A stretch of 64,000 nt of DNA from AP-15 sp035538335 (GCA_035538335.1 DATLKN010000003.1:72953-136952); one strand, 5' to 3'; counted from the first letter of the stretch, positions 16,462-24,977 are shown. Numbers and translations: made by a program. Notes: a model not told the origin generated them from the letters alone.

Positions 16462-16938
16462 TCAAGATCCCGCCGGATCGCCGCCCTCCAGCGCGCGCAG
16501 CCGCTGCTCGAAATCGCTCGCCGCGACGGCGCGCACGATGGCCTCGACGAGGCGGCTCAATTCCCCCGCCTCGCTGCCGGTGAGGCCGCCGGCGCCGACC
16601 GCCGCGACGACCGCCTCCATCATCGGGGCGAGGTCGGCGGGGCCGCGCACCGGCGGCAGGGCGAGCTTCATCGGGCGCTCGCGGCAGGGCGCGAGAAGCC
16701 GCTCGAGGCAGAGCCGCAAGGCCGCGCCGTCGCCGGCGAGCGCCTGCTCGACCGCCTTTCGGGTGAGCGCCTCGGCTTCGCCCGCGAGCAATGTCTCGGC
16801 GATCTGCGACGCGCGATTGCGCAGGCCCGGCGGCCGCCCGGCCGGATTGCCCGAGCGGCCCTTCTCGAACGGCCGCCCCGGGCCGCCCCGCTTCGGCTTT
16901 CGCTGTTCTGGCTGTTTTTGCAGCCCACGATCAGCCAT
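16462..16938 (-). CDS. DUF5681 protein (phage-associated family)
   Basis: The N-terminus carries the DUF5681 motif PFEKGRSGNPAGRPPGLRNR (residues 23-42), a basic DNA-binding-like segment found in many prophage and terminase-associated proteins. The rest of the 158 residues is helical, with LFxR-type patterns such as RLCLERLLAPCRERP. ATG 16938 has AGGGAAGGGGG upstream. No phage structural genes are nearby, so this is either an isolated domesticated gene or the remnant of a prophage. Confidence 0.75.
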   Translation of the reverse strand: MADRGLQKQPEQRKPKRGGPGRPFEKGRSGNPAGRPPGLRNRASQIAETLLAGEAEALTRKAVEQALAGDGAALRLCLERLLAPCRERPMKLALPPVRGPADLAPMMEAVVAAVGAGGLTGSEAGELSRLVEAIVRAVAASDFEQRLRALEGGDPAGS

Positions 16939-17082
16939 CGGACACCCCCTTCCCTTTCCCCATGTGGTGACGCCGCGGCCCTTACGGAGCCGCGGTGGAG
17001 GCGATGCTTATATCATAATAATGTGAAAATATCAATAAGAGAACGCCAATGGCACTCTCGAACGGGAGCGGCTGTGTCCCCC

Positions 17083-17175
17083 TGCCTACCCTCCCCCGCT
17101 TGCGGGGGAGGGAGATTTCGGGGGTCCCCGCTTGCGGGGGATCTAGGGGTTGCTCGCTCGCGGGGAGGGGGAGAT
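17083..17175 (+). repeat. Palindromic repeat, family B, forming the tyrA 3' end
   Basis: Two hairpins with CCCTCCCCCGCTTGCGGGGG-type cores lie head to tail. The right-hand part continues into the last codons of tyrA (17143-17175), whose stop codon TAG lies inside the element. Confidence 0.75.
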
Positions 17176-18075
17176 TTTGAGAAATTCGGGGTCGGCCTGT
17201 TTCGCCTCGATGACCGAGCGCCGCACGGCGCGCGTCTTGGTGAAGCGGTCGAACAGCACCTCGCCCTCGCCCCAGCGGATGGCGCGCTGCAAGGCCGTCA
17301 GATCCTCGCTGAAGCGCTGCAATATCTCGAGCACCGCCTCGCGGTTGTTGAGAAAGATGTCGCGCCACATGACGGGGTCCGAGGCGGCGATGCGGGTGAA
17401 GTCGCGAAAGCCGCCGGCGGAGAACTCGATGACCTGCGATTTGAGGCTGTCCTCGAGATCGGTCGCGGTGCCGACGATCGTGTAGGCGATTAGATGCGGC
17501 AGGTGCGAGGTCATCGCCAGCACCCGGTCGTGGCGGGCGGCGTCCATTTGCGTCACGCGCATGCCGCAGGCCCGCCACATATGGGCGACCTTCTCGATCG
17601 CGGCGGGCGCGGTCTCTTCAAGCGGTATCAGGATGCACCGGCGGTCGCGGAAGAGCTCGGCGAAACCCGCTTCGGGCCCGGAATGCTCGGTGCCGGCGAC
17701 GGGGTGGCCGGGGACGAACTCGACGCCCGGCGGCAAGAGGGGCGCGAGGTCGCGCACGACCGCCTCCTTGACCGAACCGACATCGGTGAGGATCGTGCCG
17801 GGCGCGAGGACCGGGGCGATCCGCCGGCCGATCTCGACATAGGCGGAAAGCGGCGTCGCGAGCACGACGAGGTCGGCGCCGCGGACGGCCTCGGCCGGGT
17901 CGCCCGCCGCCTCGTCGGCGATCCCGAGGCGGCGCACCGCGGCCAGCGTCTTGTCGGTCTTGGCGCAGGCGACGATGCGGGTCTGCGGGCTCAGTTGCCG
18001 CAAGGCGCGCGCCAGCGAGGAGCCGATGAGGCCGATGCCGATGATCGCGACGCGGTCGAAGAGCGGGGCGCTCAT
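17143..18075 (-). CDS. tyrA: Prephenate/arogenate dehydrogenase
   Basis: TyrA oxidatively decarboxylates prephenate or arogenate toward tyrosine. The 310-aa protein has the NAD(P) motif AIIGIGLIGSSLARAL at residues 10-25, the conserved GHPVAGTEHSG (about residue 123) and SHLPHLIAYT with the catalytic-region histidines. ATG 18075 overlaps the hisC stop. The final dozen residues (KISPSPRASNP) are encoded by a family B palindrome and are not conserved TyrA sequence. The aromatic cluster (chorismate mutase, hisC, tyrA) is read as one unit. Confidence 0.92.
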   Translation of the reverse strand: MSAPLFDRVAIIGIGLIGSSLARALRQLSPQTRIVACAKTDKTLAAVRRLGIADEAAGDPAEAVRGADLVVLATPLSAYVEIGRRIAPVLAPGTILTDVGSVKEAVVRDLAPLLPPGVEFVPGHPVAGTEHSGPEAGFAELFRDRRCILIPLEETAPAAIEKVAHMWRACGMRVTQMDAARHDRVLAMTSHLPHLIAYTIVGTATDLEDSLKSQVIEFSAGGFRDFTRIAASDPVMWRDIFLNNREAVLEILQRFSEDLTALQRAIRWGEGEVLFDRFTKTRAVRRSVIEAKQADPEFLKISPSPRASNP

Positions 18076-19175
18076 CGCTGCCCCATGAACTCGGCGAGGA
18101 CGGCGGCGACGGTCTCCATCTCTTCGCCGGTGCCGATGCTGATCCGCAGATGCCGCGGCAGGCCGTAGGCGATCATCTTGCGCGCCAGGATGCCGCGCGA
18201 TTGCAGCCAGGCGAAGGCGGCGTCGGCATTGTGCCGCGGGTCGTCGGGGAAGCGCGGCAACACGAAATTGGCGACGCTCGGGGTCAGCGGCAGGCCGAGC
18301 GAAGCGAGCCGGTCGGAGAACCACGGCAGCCAGCGGTCGTTGTGGGCGCGGGCGCGGCCGACCGCCGCGATGTCCTCGACCGCGGCGAGGCCGGCGGCGA
18401 GCGCCGGGGCGCAGACGTTGAAGGGGCCGCGCACGCGGTTTAGGATGTCGGCGATGGCGGGCGGACAATAGGCCCAGCCGAGGCGCAGCGCGGCGAGCGC
18501 ATAGATCTTCGAGAAGGTGCGCAGCATCACGACGTTGTCGGCGCGGTCGACGAGGCTCGCGCCGGGTTCGTAATCGTTCTTGGCGACGAATTCGGCATAG
18601 GCGGCGTCGATCGCCAGCACGACCGAGGGCGGCAGCCCGGCATGCAGGCGGGCCACCTCCTCGGTATTCAAATAAGTGCCGGTCGGGTTGTTCGGGTTGG
18701 CGAGCAGCACGATTCGCGTCTTCGGCGTGACGCGCGCGAGCAGCGCATCGACATCGGCGACGAGGTCCCGCTCCGGCGCGGCGACCGGGGTCGCGCCGAC
18801 CGTCCTCGCGCCGATCGCGTACATCAGGAAGCCGTGCCGGCTGTAGAGCACCTCGTCGCCGACCCCGGCATAGGCGCGCAGCAGCATCCCGATCAGCTCG
18901 TCCGAGCCGGCGCCGCACACGATGCGCGCCGGATCGAGGCCGTGCCGCCGGCCGATCGCGGCCCGCAATTCGGCCGAGCCGCCCTCGGGATAGCGGTGGA
19001 TTTCCGGCGCCAGCGCCCGGTAGGCGGCCATCGCCTTGGGGCTGGGGCCGAGCGCGCTCTCGTTCGAGGCGAGGCGGATCGGCCGGTCGAAGCCCGCGGC
19101 CTTGGCTTCACCGCCGACATAGGGGGCGATGTCGAGGATGCCCGGGCGCGGCACCGGACCCGTCTTCACCGGCAT
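18072..19175 (-). CDS. hisC: Histidinol-phosphate / aromatic aminotransferase
   Basis: PLP-dependent class I/II aminotransferase, 367 aa. It shows the substrate-binding start RLASNESALGPSPKAM, ANPNNPTGTYLNTEEV, and the Schiff-base lysine in RTFSKIYALAALRLGWAY. Located between the chorismate mutase gene and tyrA, it probably serves both histidine and tyrosine/phenylalanine synthesis; HisC enzymes with aromatic activity in this context are well known. Its start lies 4 bp after the chorismate mutase stop and its stop overlaps tyrA. Confidence 0.92.
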   Translation of the reverse strand: MPVKTGPVPRPGILDIAPYVGGEAKAAGFDRPIRLASNESALGPSPKAMAAYRALAPEIHRYPEGGSAELRAAIGRRHGLDPARIVCGAGSDELIGMLLRAYAGVGDEVLYSRHGFLMYAIGARTVGATPVAAPERDLVADVDALLARVTPKTRIVLLANPNNPTGTYLNTEEVARLHAGLPPSVVLAIDAAYAEFVAKNDYEPGASLVDRADNVVMLRTFSKIYALAALRLGWAYCPPAIADILNRVRGPFNVCAPALAAGLAAVEDIAAVGRARAHNDRWLPWFSDRLASLGLPLTPSVANFVLPRFPDDPRHNADAAFAWLQSRGILARKMIAYGLPRHLRISIGTGEEMETVAAVLAEFMGQR

Positions 19176-19179
19176 CGGT

Positions 19180-20079
19180 TCAGCCTTTCGCTTCGGTATG
19201 CGGTGTCAGCACCGCGGCGGAGAGCGGCACCGCGTAGCCGCCGAACGGCAGAAGCTGCGTCAGCGCCGGGCCGAATTGCTCGCGGAAGGCGGCGAGGCGC
19301 GGATCCGCGAGCGGCACGAAACCGTCGAGCTCGATCAGGTCGATGGCGCCCGCGGCATGGTCGAAGGCGGCGAAGAAAGTGCAGGTCAGCCGGCAGGCGG
19401 CGAGCATGCCGAAGAGGCGGGCGCGGCTGACATGCTCCGCCGTCTCGTTAATGAAGAGCGTGCGGTCCTCGCCGGTCGGCTGCTGCGCGAAGCGCCCGAT
19501 CGCCAGCGCATCGGCGCCCTCGCTGCGGGCGTTGCCGCGGGCGCCGAAAGGCAGCCGCGCGACGACGCGCGGCGCGTTCTCGTCGTTCGACAACAACAGC
19601 CGCCACCACGGATCGGGATCGCCCTCCTGCGGCATCGGCAGAACGCCGACCGCGGCGGCGCCGTCGCCGACCGCGCGGATCACCTGGCCGACCGAGCGAT
19701 AGGCCGACATCGGCGTCAAGCTGCCGTACTGGTCGCGCGCCAGATCCCAGAAGCCCGGCGCCTCGGGCGGGGCGTACACCGCGACGGCGAACTGCATCTG
19801 CATCCGGACGGTCGCGGCCAGCATCTCGCGCCACATCCGCAGCAGCGTCGCGAGCGGAAAGGCGCCGCGGTGGCGCGCCGCCAGCCGGCGCAGGATCTCG
19901 GCTTCGCGCGCCGGCTGAAACGACGCGAGGGCGCCGTCCCGCCGCTTGCGGTCGGCGACCAGCGACACGATATCGGCCCGCTCGATCAAGAGCGCCTGCA
20001 GCGCGTCGTCGATCTCGTCCAATCGCCGGCGCAAGCCGTCGAGATCGGAGGGGGTGGAGGATATGCCGGCGGTCGCCAT
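19180..20079 (-). CDS. Chorismate mutase with an unassigned C-terminal domain
   Basis: Residues 12-95 form an AroQ-type chorismate mutase domain: DLDGLRRRLDEIDDALQALL, the Arg/Lys active-site residues in RADIVSLVADRKRRDG, and PAREAEILRRLAARHRG. The remaining 200 residues (AVYAPPEAPGFWDLARDQYG onward) do not show the TRF motif of prephenate dehydratase or the ESRP regulatory motif, although they occupy the position of the dehydratase domain in PheA. They may be a degenerate dehydratase or sensory domain. The gene leads the hisC-tyrA operon and is divergent from metX. Confidence 0.8.
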   Translation of the reverse strand: MATAGISSTPSDLDGLRRRLDEIDDALQALLIERADIVSLVADRKRRDGALASFQPAREAEILRRLAARHRGAFPLATLLRMWREMLAATVRMQMQFAVAVYAPPEAPGFWDLARDQYGSLTPMSAYRSVGQVIRAVGDGAAAVGVLPMPQEGDPDPWWRLLLSNDENAPRVVARLPFGARGNARSEGADALAIGRFAQQPTGEDRTLFINETAEHVSRARLFGMLAACRLTCTFFAAFDHAAGAIDLIELDGFVPLADPRLAAFREQFGPALTQLLPFGGYAVPLSAAVLTPHTEAKG

Positions 20080-20128
20080 GGAGGAGAGATACTAGTAGGG
20101 TGCGAGCGGCGCAAATTCAAAGAAAACG

Positions 20129-20157
20129 TTGACATGACCGGCGGGCGATCCATAGCT
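20129..20157 (+). promoter_or_regulatory. Possible sigma70-type promoter for metX
   Basis: TTGACA at 20129-20134 is a perfect -35 hexamer. With a 17-bp spacer the -10 position reads ATAGCT, a poor match. If real, transcription would start near 20164, after ATG 20134, and metX would have to start at GTG 20188. Confidence 0.3.
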
Positions 20158-21360
20158 AAGCCGCCAGCCGCAGGCAAAGAGACCCCGGTGTCGATCCTCG
20201 CATCGCCTCGCTCGCTTCAGCCTTCCGACCGGGAGTGGCCCGGCCATCGGCTCTTCGTGCGCGAGCCGCTCGGGCTGGATTGCGGCCTCGATTTCGGCCC
20301 GTTCACGATCGCCTACCAGACCTACGGCAGGCTCAACGCCGAGCGCTCGAACGCGGTGCTCGTCTGCCATGCGCTGACCGGCGACCAGTACGCCGCCGAC
20401 CCGCATCCGATCACCGGCAAGCCCGGCTGGTGGTCGAGCGTCATCGGACCGGGCGGGGTGCTCGACACCGAGCGCTATTTCCTCATTTGCGCGAACGTGC
20501 TCGGCGGCTGCATGGGAACGACGGGGCCGCGCGACATCGATCCGGCGACCGGCGAGCCGTGGGCGCTCGATTTCCCGGTCATCACGATCCGCGACATGGT
20601 GCGCGCCCAGAAGCTCTTGCTCGACCATCTGGAAATCGAGTCGCTGTTCTGCGTGCTCGGCGGCTCGATGGGCGGGATGCAGGTGTTGCAATGGGCGGCG
20701 GACTTTCCCGAGCATGTCTTCGCCGCCGTGCCGATCGCCGCCGCGGCGCGCCATTCGGCGCAGAACATCGCCTTTCACGAGGTCGGCCGGCAGGCGATCA
20801 TGGCCGACCCCGAATGGTGCGGCGGCCGCTATCTGAGAGAGGGCCGCAATCCCTCGCGCGGCCTCGCGGTCGCCCGCATGGCGGCGCACATCACCTATCT
20901 GTCGGAGCCGGCGCTGCACCGCAAGTTCGGGCGCAATCTGCAGGACCGGCGGCAAGTGACCTACGGCTTCGACGCCGATTTCCAGGTGGAGAGCTATCTG
21001 CGCCACCAGGGCAGCACCTTCGTCGACCGGTTCGACGCCAACTCGTATCTCTACATCACCCGGGCGATGGACTATTTCGATCTCGCGGCCGAGCACGGCG
21101 GCGCGCTCGCCCAAGCCTTCACCGGCACGCAATCGCGCTTTTGCGTCATCTCGTTCACCAGCGACTGGCTGTTCCCGACCTCCGAAAGCCGCGAGATCGT
21201 GCAGGCGCTGAACGCGGTCGCCGCCAATGTCAGCTTTGTCGAGGTCGAGGCCGACGGCGGCCACGACTCGTTCCTCTTGCACGAACCGGAATTCTTCGAG
21301 ACGCTCCGCGGCTTCCTCATGGGCTGCGCCGAGCATCGCGGCCTGACGCGCTTCTGGTGA
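20134..21360 (+). CDS. metX: Homoserine O-acetyltransferase
   Basis: MetX activates homoserine with acetyl-CoA (or succinyl-CoA) for methionine synthesis. The 408-aa alpha/beta hydrolase has the oxyanion region CHALTGD, the nucleophile Ser178 in LGGSMGGMQ, the acid in FTSDWLFP and the base in GGHDSFL. The start is uncertain: ATG 20134 gives the longest product, while GTG 20188 would place the -35-like TTGACA upstream of the coding region. Neither has a strong ribosome-binding site. The stop overlaps metW (GTGA). MetX-MetW pairing is typical of Alpha- and Betaproteobacteria. Confidence 0.93.
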   Translation: MTGGRSIAKPPAAGKETPVSILASPRSLQPSDREWPGHRLFVREPLGLDCGLDFGPFTIAYQTYGRLNAERSNAVLVCHALTGDQYAADPHPITGKPGWWSSVIGPGGVLDTERYFLICANVLGGCMGTTGPRDIDPATGEPWALDFPVITIRDMVRAQKLLLDHLEIESLFCVLGGSMGGMQVLQWAADFPEHVFAAVPIAAAARHSAQNIAFHEVGRQAIMADPEWCGGRYLREGRNPSRGLAVARMAAHITYLSEPALHRKFGRNLQDRRQVTYGFDADFQVESYLRHQGSTFVDRFDANSYLYITRAMDYFDLAAEHGGALAQAFTGTQSRFCVISFTSDWLFPTSESREIVQALNAVAANVSFVEVEADGGHDSFLLHEPEFFETLRGFLMGCAEHRGLTRFW

Positions 21361-22046
21361 CCCCGCCGGCGATCGACGAACTCGCGCCCGGCCCGGCGCG
21401 GGGCGCGGCCGATGCCGCGAACGGGCTGCGGCGCGACCTGCGGCTGATCGCCGAGATGATCGCGCAGGGCTCGCGGGTGCTCGACATCGGCTGCGGCGAC
21501 GGGGCGCTCTTGGCCTATCTCGCGCGCCACAAGGGGGTCGACGGGCGCGGCATGGAACTCTCCCAATCGGGCGTCAACGCCTGCGTCGCGCACGGCCTCT
21601 CGGTCATCCAGGGCGACGCCGACCGCGACCTCGAAGCCTATCCCGCGGGCGCCTTCGATGTCGTCGTCTTGAGCCAGACCTTGCAGGCGACGCGAGAGCC
21701 GCGCCGGGTGATCGAGGCGCTGGTGCGCATCGGCCGGCGCGCCATCGTGTCGTTTCCGAATTTCGGCTTCTGGCGCACCCGGCTGCATCTCCTCGTCAAG
21801 GGCCGCATGCCGGTCTCGCAACTGTTGCCGCACCCCTGGTACGAGACGCCGAACATCCATCTGTGCACGATCCGCGATTTCGTCGCGCTGTGCGACGAGA
21901 TCGGGGTGGCGATCGAAGAGAGCCTGACGCTCGACCGCCATGGGCTGCCCTTCTCGCTCGACCCGCGCGGCAGCCTCGCCAATCTCTTGGCCGAACAGGG
22001 CGTCTTCGTGCTGTCGGGGCGGGGCGAGGCTAGCCGGGAAGGTTGA
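21357..22046 (+). CDS. metW: Methionine biosynthesis protein MetW
   Basis: MetW partners with MetX, probably to stimulate acyltransferase activity. The 229-aa protein has the SAM-binding-like motif VLDIGCGDGALL at about residue 40, LSQTLQATREP, and the diagnostic SFPNFGFWRTRLHLL and PHPWYETPNIHLCTIRDF. GTG 21357 overlaps the metX stop by 4 bp. REP-type repeats begin about 65 bp after the stop. Confidence 0.93.
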   Translation: MTPPAIDELAPGPARGAADAANGLRRDLRLIAEMIAQGSRVLDIGCGDGALLAYLARHKGVDGRGMELSQSGVNACVAHGLSVIQGDADRDLEAYPAGAFDVVVLSQTLQATREPRRVIEALVRIGRRAIVSFPNFGFWRTRLHLLVKGRMPVSQLLPHPWYETPNIHLCTIRDFVALCDEIGVAIEESLTLDRHGLPFSLDPRGSLANLLAEQGVFVLSGRGEASREG

Positions 22047-22110
22047 GCGGTCCGACCTTCGAGAAGGCCGGGCGCGGCATGGTGATGGTGATCGAGGTGG
22101 AAGAATATGC

Positions 22111-22299
22111 GGATTACGGTGACAGCGGATTACGGGATTACGGTGACAGTGCACTTAATTAGGTGACAGTGCACTTAATTCGGACCGAGCGCACCCCGCT
22201 TCTTTTCAATAAGTGCACTGTCACCGTAATACTGTCACCGTAATACCCCGCTTCTTTTCAATAAGTGCACTGTCACCGTAATACCACCGTAATACGAGT
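22111..22299 (+). repeat. REP/REPIN cluster of the RAYT-linked family (distant copy)
   Basis: Between the convergent metW and aminotransferase genes are forward units GGATTACGGTGACAG (three, two of them continuing into TGCACTTAATT) and reverse units AAGTGCACTGTCACCGTAAT. A 38-bp unit starting CCCCGCTTCTTTTCAATAAG occurs twice in direct orientation (22194-22231 and 22246-22283). Forward and reverse units face each other and can fold into a long hairpin. The core GGTGACAGTGCA is shared with the repeats around the transposase at 28468-29169. Confidence 0.85.
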
Positions 22300-22321
22300 A
22301 CCAAGGGTTTGCTCCGTACCG

Positions 22322-23482
22322 CTAGCCGCCCCGGCCGAGCCAGAGGGCGAGGCGGCGCGCCGCTTCGTCGATCTCTTCGCTCGATCCGGCGTAGGAAAAG
22401 CGCACCCAGCCGCCGCCGTGCAGCGGATCGAAATCGAGCCCCGGGGTGGCGGCGACGCCGGCTTCGGCGAGGAGGCGGCGGCACCATTCCGTGCTGTCAT
22501 GCGTCCGAGACGAGATGTCGAGGTAGAGATAGAACGCGCCCTCGGCCGGCGCGAAGCGCTCGAGGCCGGCCTCTGCGAAGGTCTCGATCAGGCGGTCGCG
22601 GTTCCGGCGGTAGCGCGCGACATGGCGGTCGAGCTCGCCGCGGCATTGGAACACCGGCAAGGCCGCAAGCTGCGACAGCGCGGGTGGCGAGATGTAGAGG
22701 TTTTGCGCCAGGCACTCGACCGAGCGCGCGAGGTCGGGCGGCACCACCATCCAGCCGAGCCGCCAGCCGGTCATGCTGTAGTATTTCGAGAAGGAATTGA
22801 CGACGATCGCCTCGCGGCCGAAGGCGCGCGCCGTCGCCGCCTCGCCCTCGTATTGGATGCCGTGATAGATCTCGTCCGAGACGAGGCGGATCTGGCGCTC
22901 GCGGCAGAACCGGACGAGTTCGGCGAGATCGGCGGCAGCGATCATCGTCCCGGTCGGGTTGGCGGGGCTGGCGACGACGAGCCCCGCCAGCGGCCCCGCC
23001 GCCGCGACGAGTTCGGGGGTCGGCTGATAGTGCGAATTCGCGCCGACTTCGATCAGCACCGGCTCCAGCCCCAGCGCCGAGAGGATGTTGCGGTAGGCCG
23101 GGTATCCCGGCACCGCGAGCCCGACCCGGTCGCCCGCCTCGAAAGCGGCGAGAAAGCCGATGAGAAACCCGGCCGAGGAGCCGGTCGTGACGGCGATTTC
23201 CGAGGGCTCGACGGCGACGCCGTATTGCGCGCGGTAATTGTCGGCGATGGCGCGGCGCAGCGGCATGATGCCGAGTGCGTCAGTGTAGCCGATGCGCTCT
23301 TCGCCGAGCGCCCGGCCCGCCGCCTCCAGCACCGCCGGCGGCGCCGGGCTGCCGGGCTGGCCGACCTCGAGATGCACGATGTTCTCGCCCTGCGCCTCGC
23401 GCTCGACGGCCTCGCGCAGCACGTCCATCGCGATGAAGGGCGGCACCAGGCCGCGGCGGGAGGCACGCAAGGTCATCGGCAT
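22322..23482 (-). CDS. PLP-dependent class I aminotransferase
   Basis: The 386-aa protein is a fold-type I aminotransferase. It has HLEVGQPGSPAPP (substrate loop), SPANPTGTMIAA, DEIYHGIQYEG and the PLP lysine in NSFSKYYSMTGWRLGWM. The class I arginine is in GWVRFSYAGS near the C-terminus. The start is ATG 23482 or 23476; the frame is open upstream but that part overlaps the divergent reductase gene. Substrate is not certain: aspartate/aromatic or alanine-type specificity is possible. No operon partner on this strand. Confidence 0.87.
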   Translation of the reverse strand: MPMTLRASRRGLVPPFIAMDVLREAVEREAQGENIVHLEVGQPGSPAPPAVLEAAGRALGEERIGYTDALGIMPLRRAIADNYRAQYGVAVEPSEIAVTTGSSAGFLIGFLAAFEAGDRVGLAVPGYPAYRNILSALGLEPVLIEVGANSHYQPTPELVAAAGPLAGLVVASPANPTGTMIAAADLAELVRFCRERQIRLVSDEIYHGIQYEGEAATARAFGREAIVVNSFSKYYSMTGWRLGWMVVPPDLARSVECLAQNLYISPPALSQLAALPVFQCRGELDRHVARYRRNRDRLIETFAEAGLERFAPAEGAFYLYLDISSRTHDSTEWCRRLLAEAGVAATPGLDFDPLHGGGWVRFSYAGSSEEIDEAARRLALWLGRGG

Positions 23483-23585
23483 TCTCGGGTCGGGTTGCGC
23501 CGGGCGCATCCTCCGCGATGGGGTTGCCCTTGGCGAGAGGCATTCGCTATGAGAGGCGGCAGAACCGCGAAAGGAATTGAACGCA

Positions 23586-24173
23586 ATGTCCGACCCGACG
23601 CCGGTGCGCCTTTTGGGCATGTCCGGCAGCCTGCGCGCGGGCTCCTATTCGAACGCGGTTCTGGAGACCCTGCGGGAGCGCTTCGCCGGGCGGGCGGATT
23701 TGCGGATCTACGGCCTCGCGCCGATCCCGCCCTACAATCAGGATCTCGAGGGCGAGAAGCGGCCGCCGGAGGTCAAAGCGCTCATCGCCGCAATCGCGCA
23801 GAGCGACGGCGTCGTGCTGTGCGCGCCGGAATTCAACCACAGCATCCCGGGGGTTCTGAAGAACGCCCTCGATTGGGCCTCGCGGCCGGCCTTCGCCTCG
23901 GTCTTGGCCTATAAGCCGGTCGCCATCATGGCGACCTCGCACGGGCCGCTTGGCGGCGCGCGCTGTCTCGAACACCTGCACACCGCGCTCGATTCGATGC
24001 TGTCGCGCGTCACCGTGGCGCGCGACGTGATGATCACCGGGACGCCGAACAAGATCCGCGACGGCAGGCTCGTCGACGAAGCCTCGCTCGGCTTCGCCTG
24101 CGGCGCCGTCGAGGCGCTGCTCGCCGAGATACCGCTGTGGCGCCGGCTCGACGCCGAGAAGCGCGGCGGGTAG
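23586..24173 (+). CDS. NADPH-dependent FMN reductase (quinone/chromate reductase type)
   Basis: The 195-aa flavodoxin-like protein starts at ATG 23586 with AAAGGA upstream. The FMN phosphate loop is GMSGSLRAGSYSNAVLE (residues 11-27) and the second FMN motif is CAPEFNHSIPGVLKNALDW, both diagnostic of the NADPH-dependent FMN reductase family. These enzymes reduce quinones, azo dyes or chromate. It is followed after 3 bp by the enoyl-CoA hydratase gene, suggesting cotranscription. Confidence 0.87.
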   Translation: MSDPTPVRLLGMSGSLRAGSYSNAVLETLRERFAGRADLRIYGLAPIPPYNQDLEGEKRPPEVKALIAAIAQSDGVVLCAPEFNHSIPGVLKNALDWASRPAFASVLAYKPVAIMATSHGPLGGARCLEHLHTALDSMLSRVTVARDVMITGTPNKIRDGRLVDEASLGFACGAVEALLAEIPLWRRLDAEKRGG

Positions 24174-24176
24174 CCG

Positions 24177-24977
24177 ATGGCGAAGACAGAAGAGCCGGTG
24201 CTGTGCGAGGTCGATCGGCGCGGCGTCGCCTCGGTCACCCTCAACCGCCCCGCCGTCAACAATGCCTATGACGGTTCGCTGATCGACGGGTTGATCGCCG
24301 TCTGCGCGCGGCTGGGACGCGAGAAGGGGCTGCGGGCCGTCGTATTGCGCGGCGCCGGGCGGCATTTCCAGGCCGGCGCCGATCTCTCGTTTCTCGGCCG
24401 GCTCGCGCGCGTGTCGGCGGAAGAGAACCTCGATTTCTCGCGCCGCACCTTCGCCGCGATCGCGGGGCTCGAAACCTGCCCCTGCCCGACCGTGGCGCTG
24501 ATCCAGGGCGGCTGTTTCGGCGGCGGAATCGGCATCGCGGCGGCCTGCGACATGGCGATCGCTGCCGAGGACGCGATCTTCGCGATCAGCGAAGTACGCT
24601 GGGGCATCACCGCGGCGCCGATCATTCCGCTGCTAGCGCGGCGGCTGGGCCCGCGCGCGCTCGGCCGGCTGGCGCTGACGGGCGAACGCTTCGGGGCCGC
24701 AGAGGCGCTGTCCATCGGACTCGTGCACGAAATCGTGCCGGCCGCCGAACTCGCGGCCGCCGGCGAGCGGCTCGTCGGCGAAATCCTGGCGGCGGCGCCC
24801 GAGGCCGTCGCGATGACGAAGCGTCTCGTCGCCGAAGCCGTCGAGAGCCCCGACAGCCGCGCCTTCGCGGAGCGCATCATCGACGAGGCCGCCGCCCGCC
24901 GCCGCCTGCCGGAAGCCGCGGAGGGGCTGCAAAGCTTCGCCGAGAAGCGCCGCCCGGGGTGGAACGCGCCGGGGTGA
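24177..24977 (+). CDS. Enoyl-CoA hydratase/isomerase family protein
   Basis: The 266-aa crotonase-fold protein has the CoA/oxyanion segments GAGRHFQAGADLSFLGRL (about residue 59) and IQGGCFGGGIGIAAACDMAI (about residue 105). The usual glutamate positions are partly replaced: one is in ISEVRWGITAAPI, consistent with an active member, but the second is unclear. Reaction specificity cannot be assigned. It lies between the FMN reductase gene and dapF. Confidence 0.87.
   Translation: MAKTEEPVLCEVDRRGVASVTLNRPAVNNAYDGSLIDGLIAVCARLGREKGLRAVVLRGAGRHFQAGADLSFLGRLARVSAEENLDFSRRTFAAIAGLETCPCPTVALIQGGCFGGGIGIAAACDMAIAAEDAIFAISEVRWGITAAPIIPLLARRLGPRALGRLALTGERFGAAEALSIGLVHEIVPAAELAAAGERLVGEILAAAPEAVAMTKRLVAEAVESPDSRAFAERIIDEAAARRRLPEAAEGLQSFAEKRRPGWNAPG

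Noticed and set aside
20080..20187. SAM-II-type riboswitch upstream of metX
   Set aside because: SAM-II elements precede methionine genes in Alphaproteobacteria, but the conserved pseudoknot sequences were not found; only AGCTAAG and a weak GGCGG/CCGCC pair resemble parts of it.
22111..22299. CRISPR-like direct repeats at 22.1 kb
   Set aside because: Units occur in both orientations with irregular spacing and match the RAYT-associated REP core.
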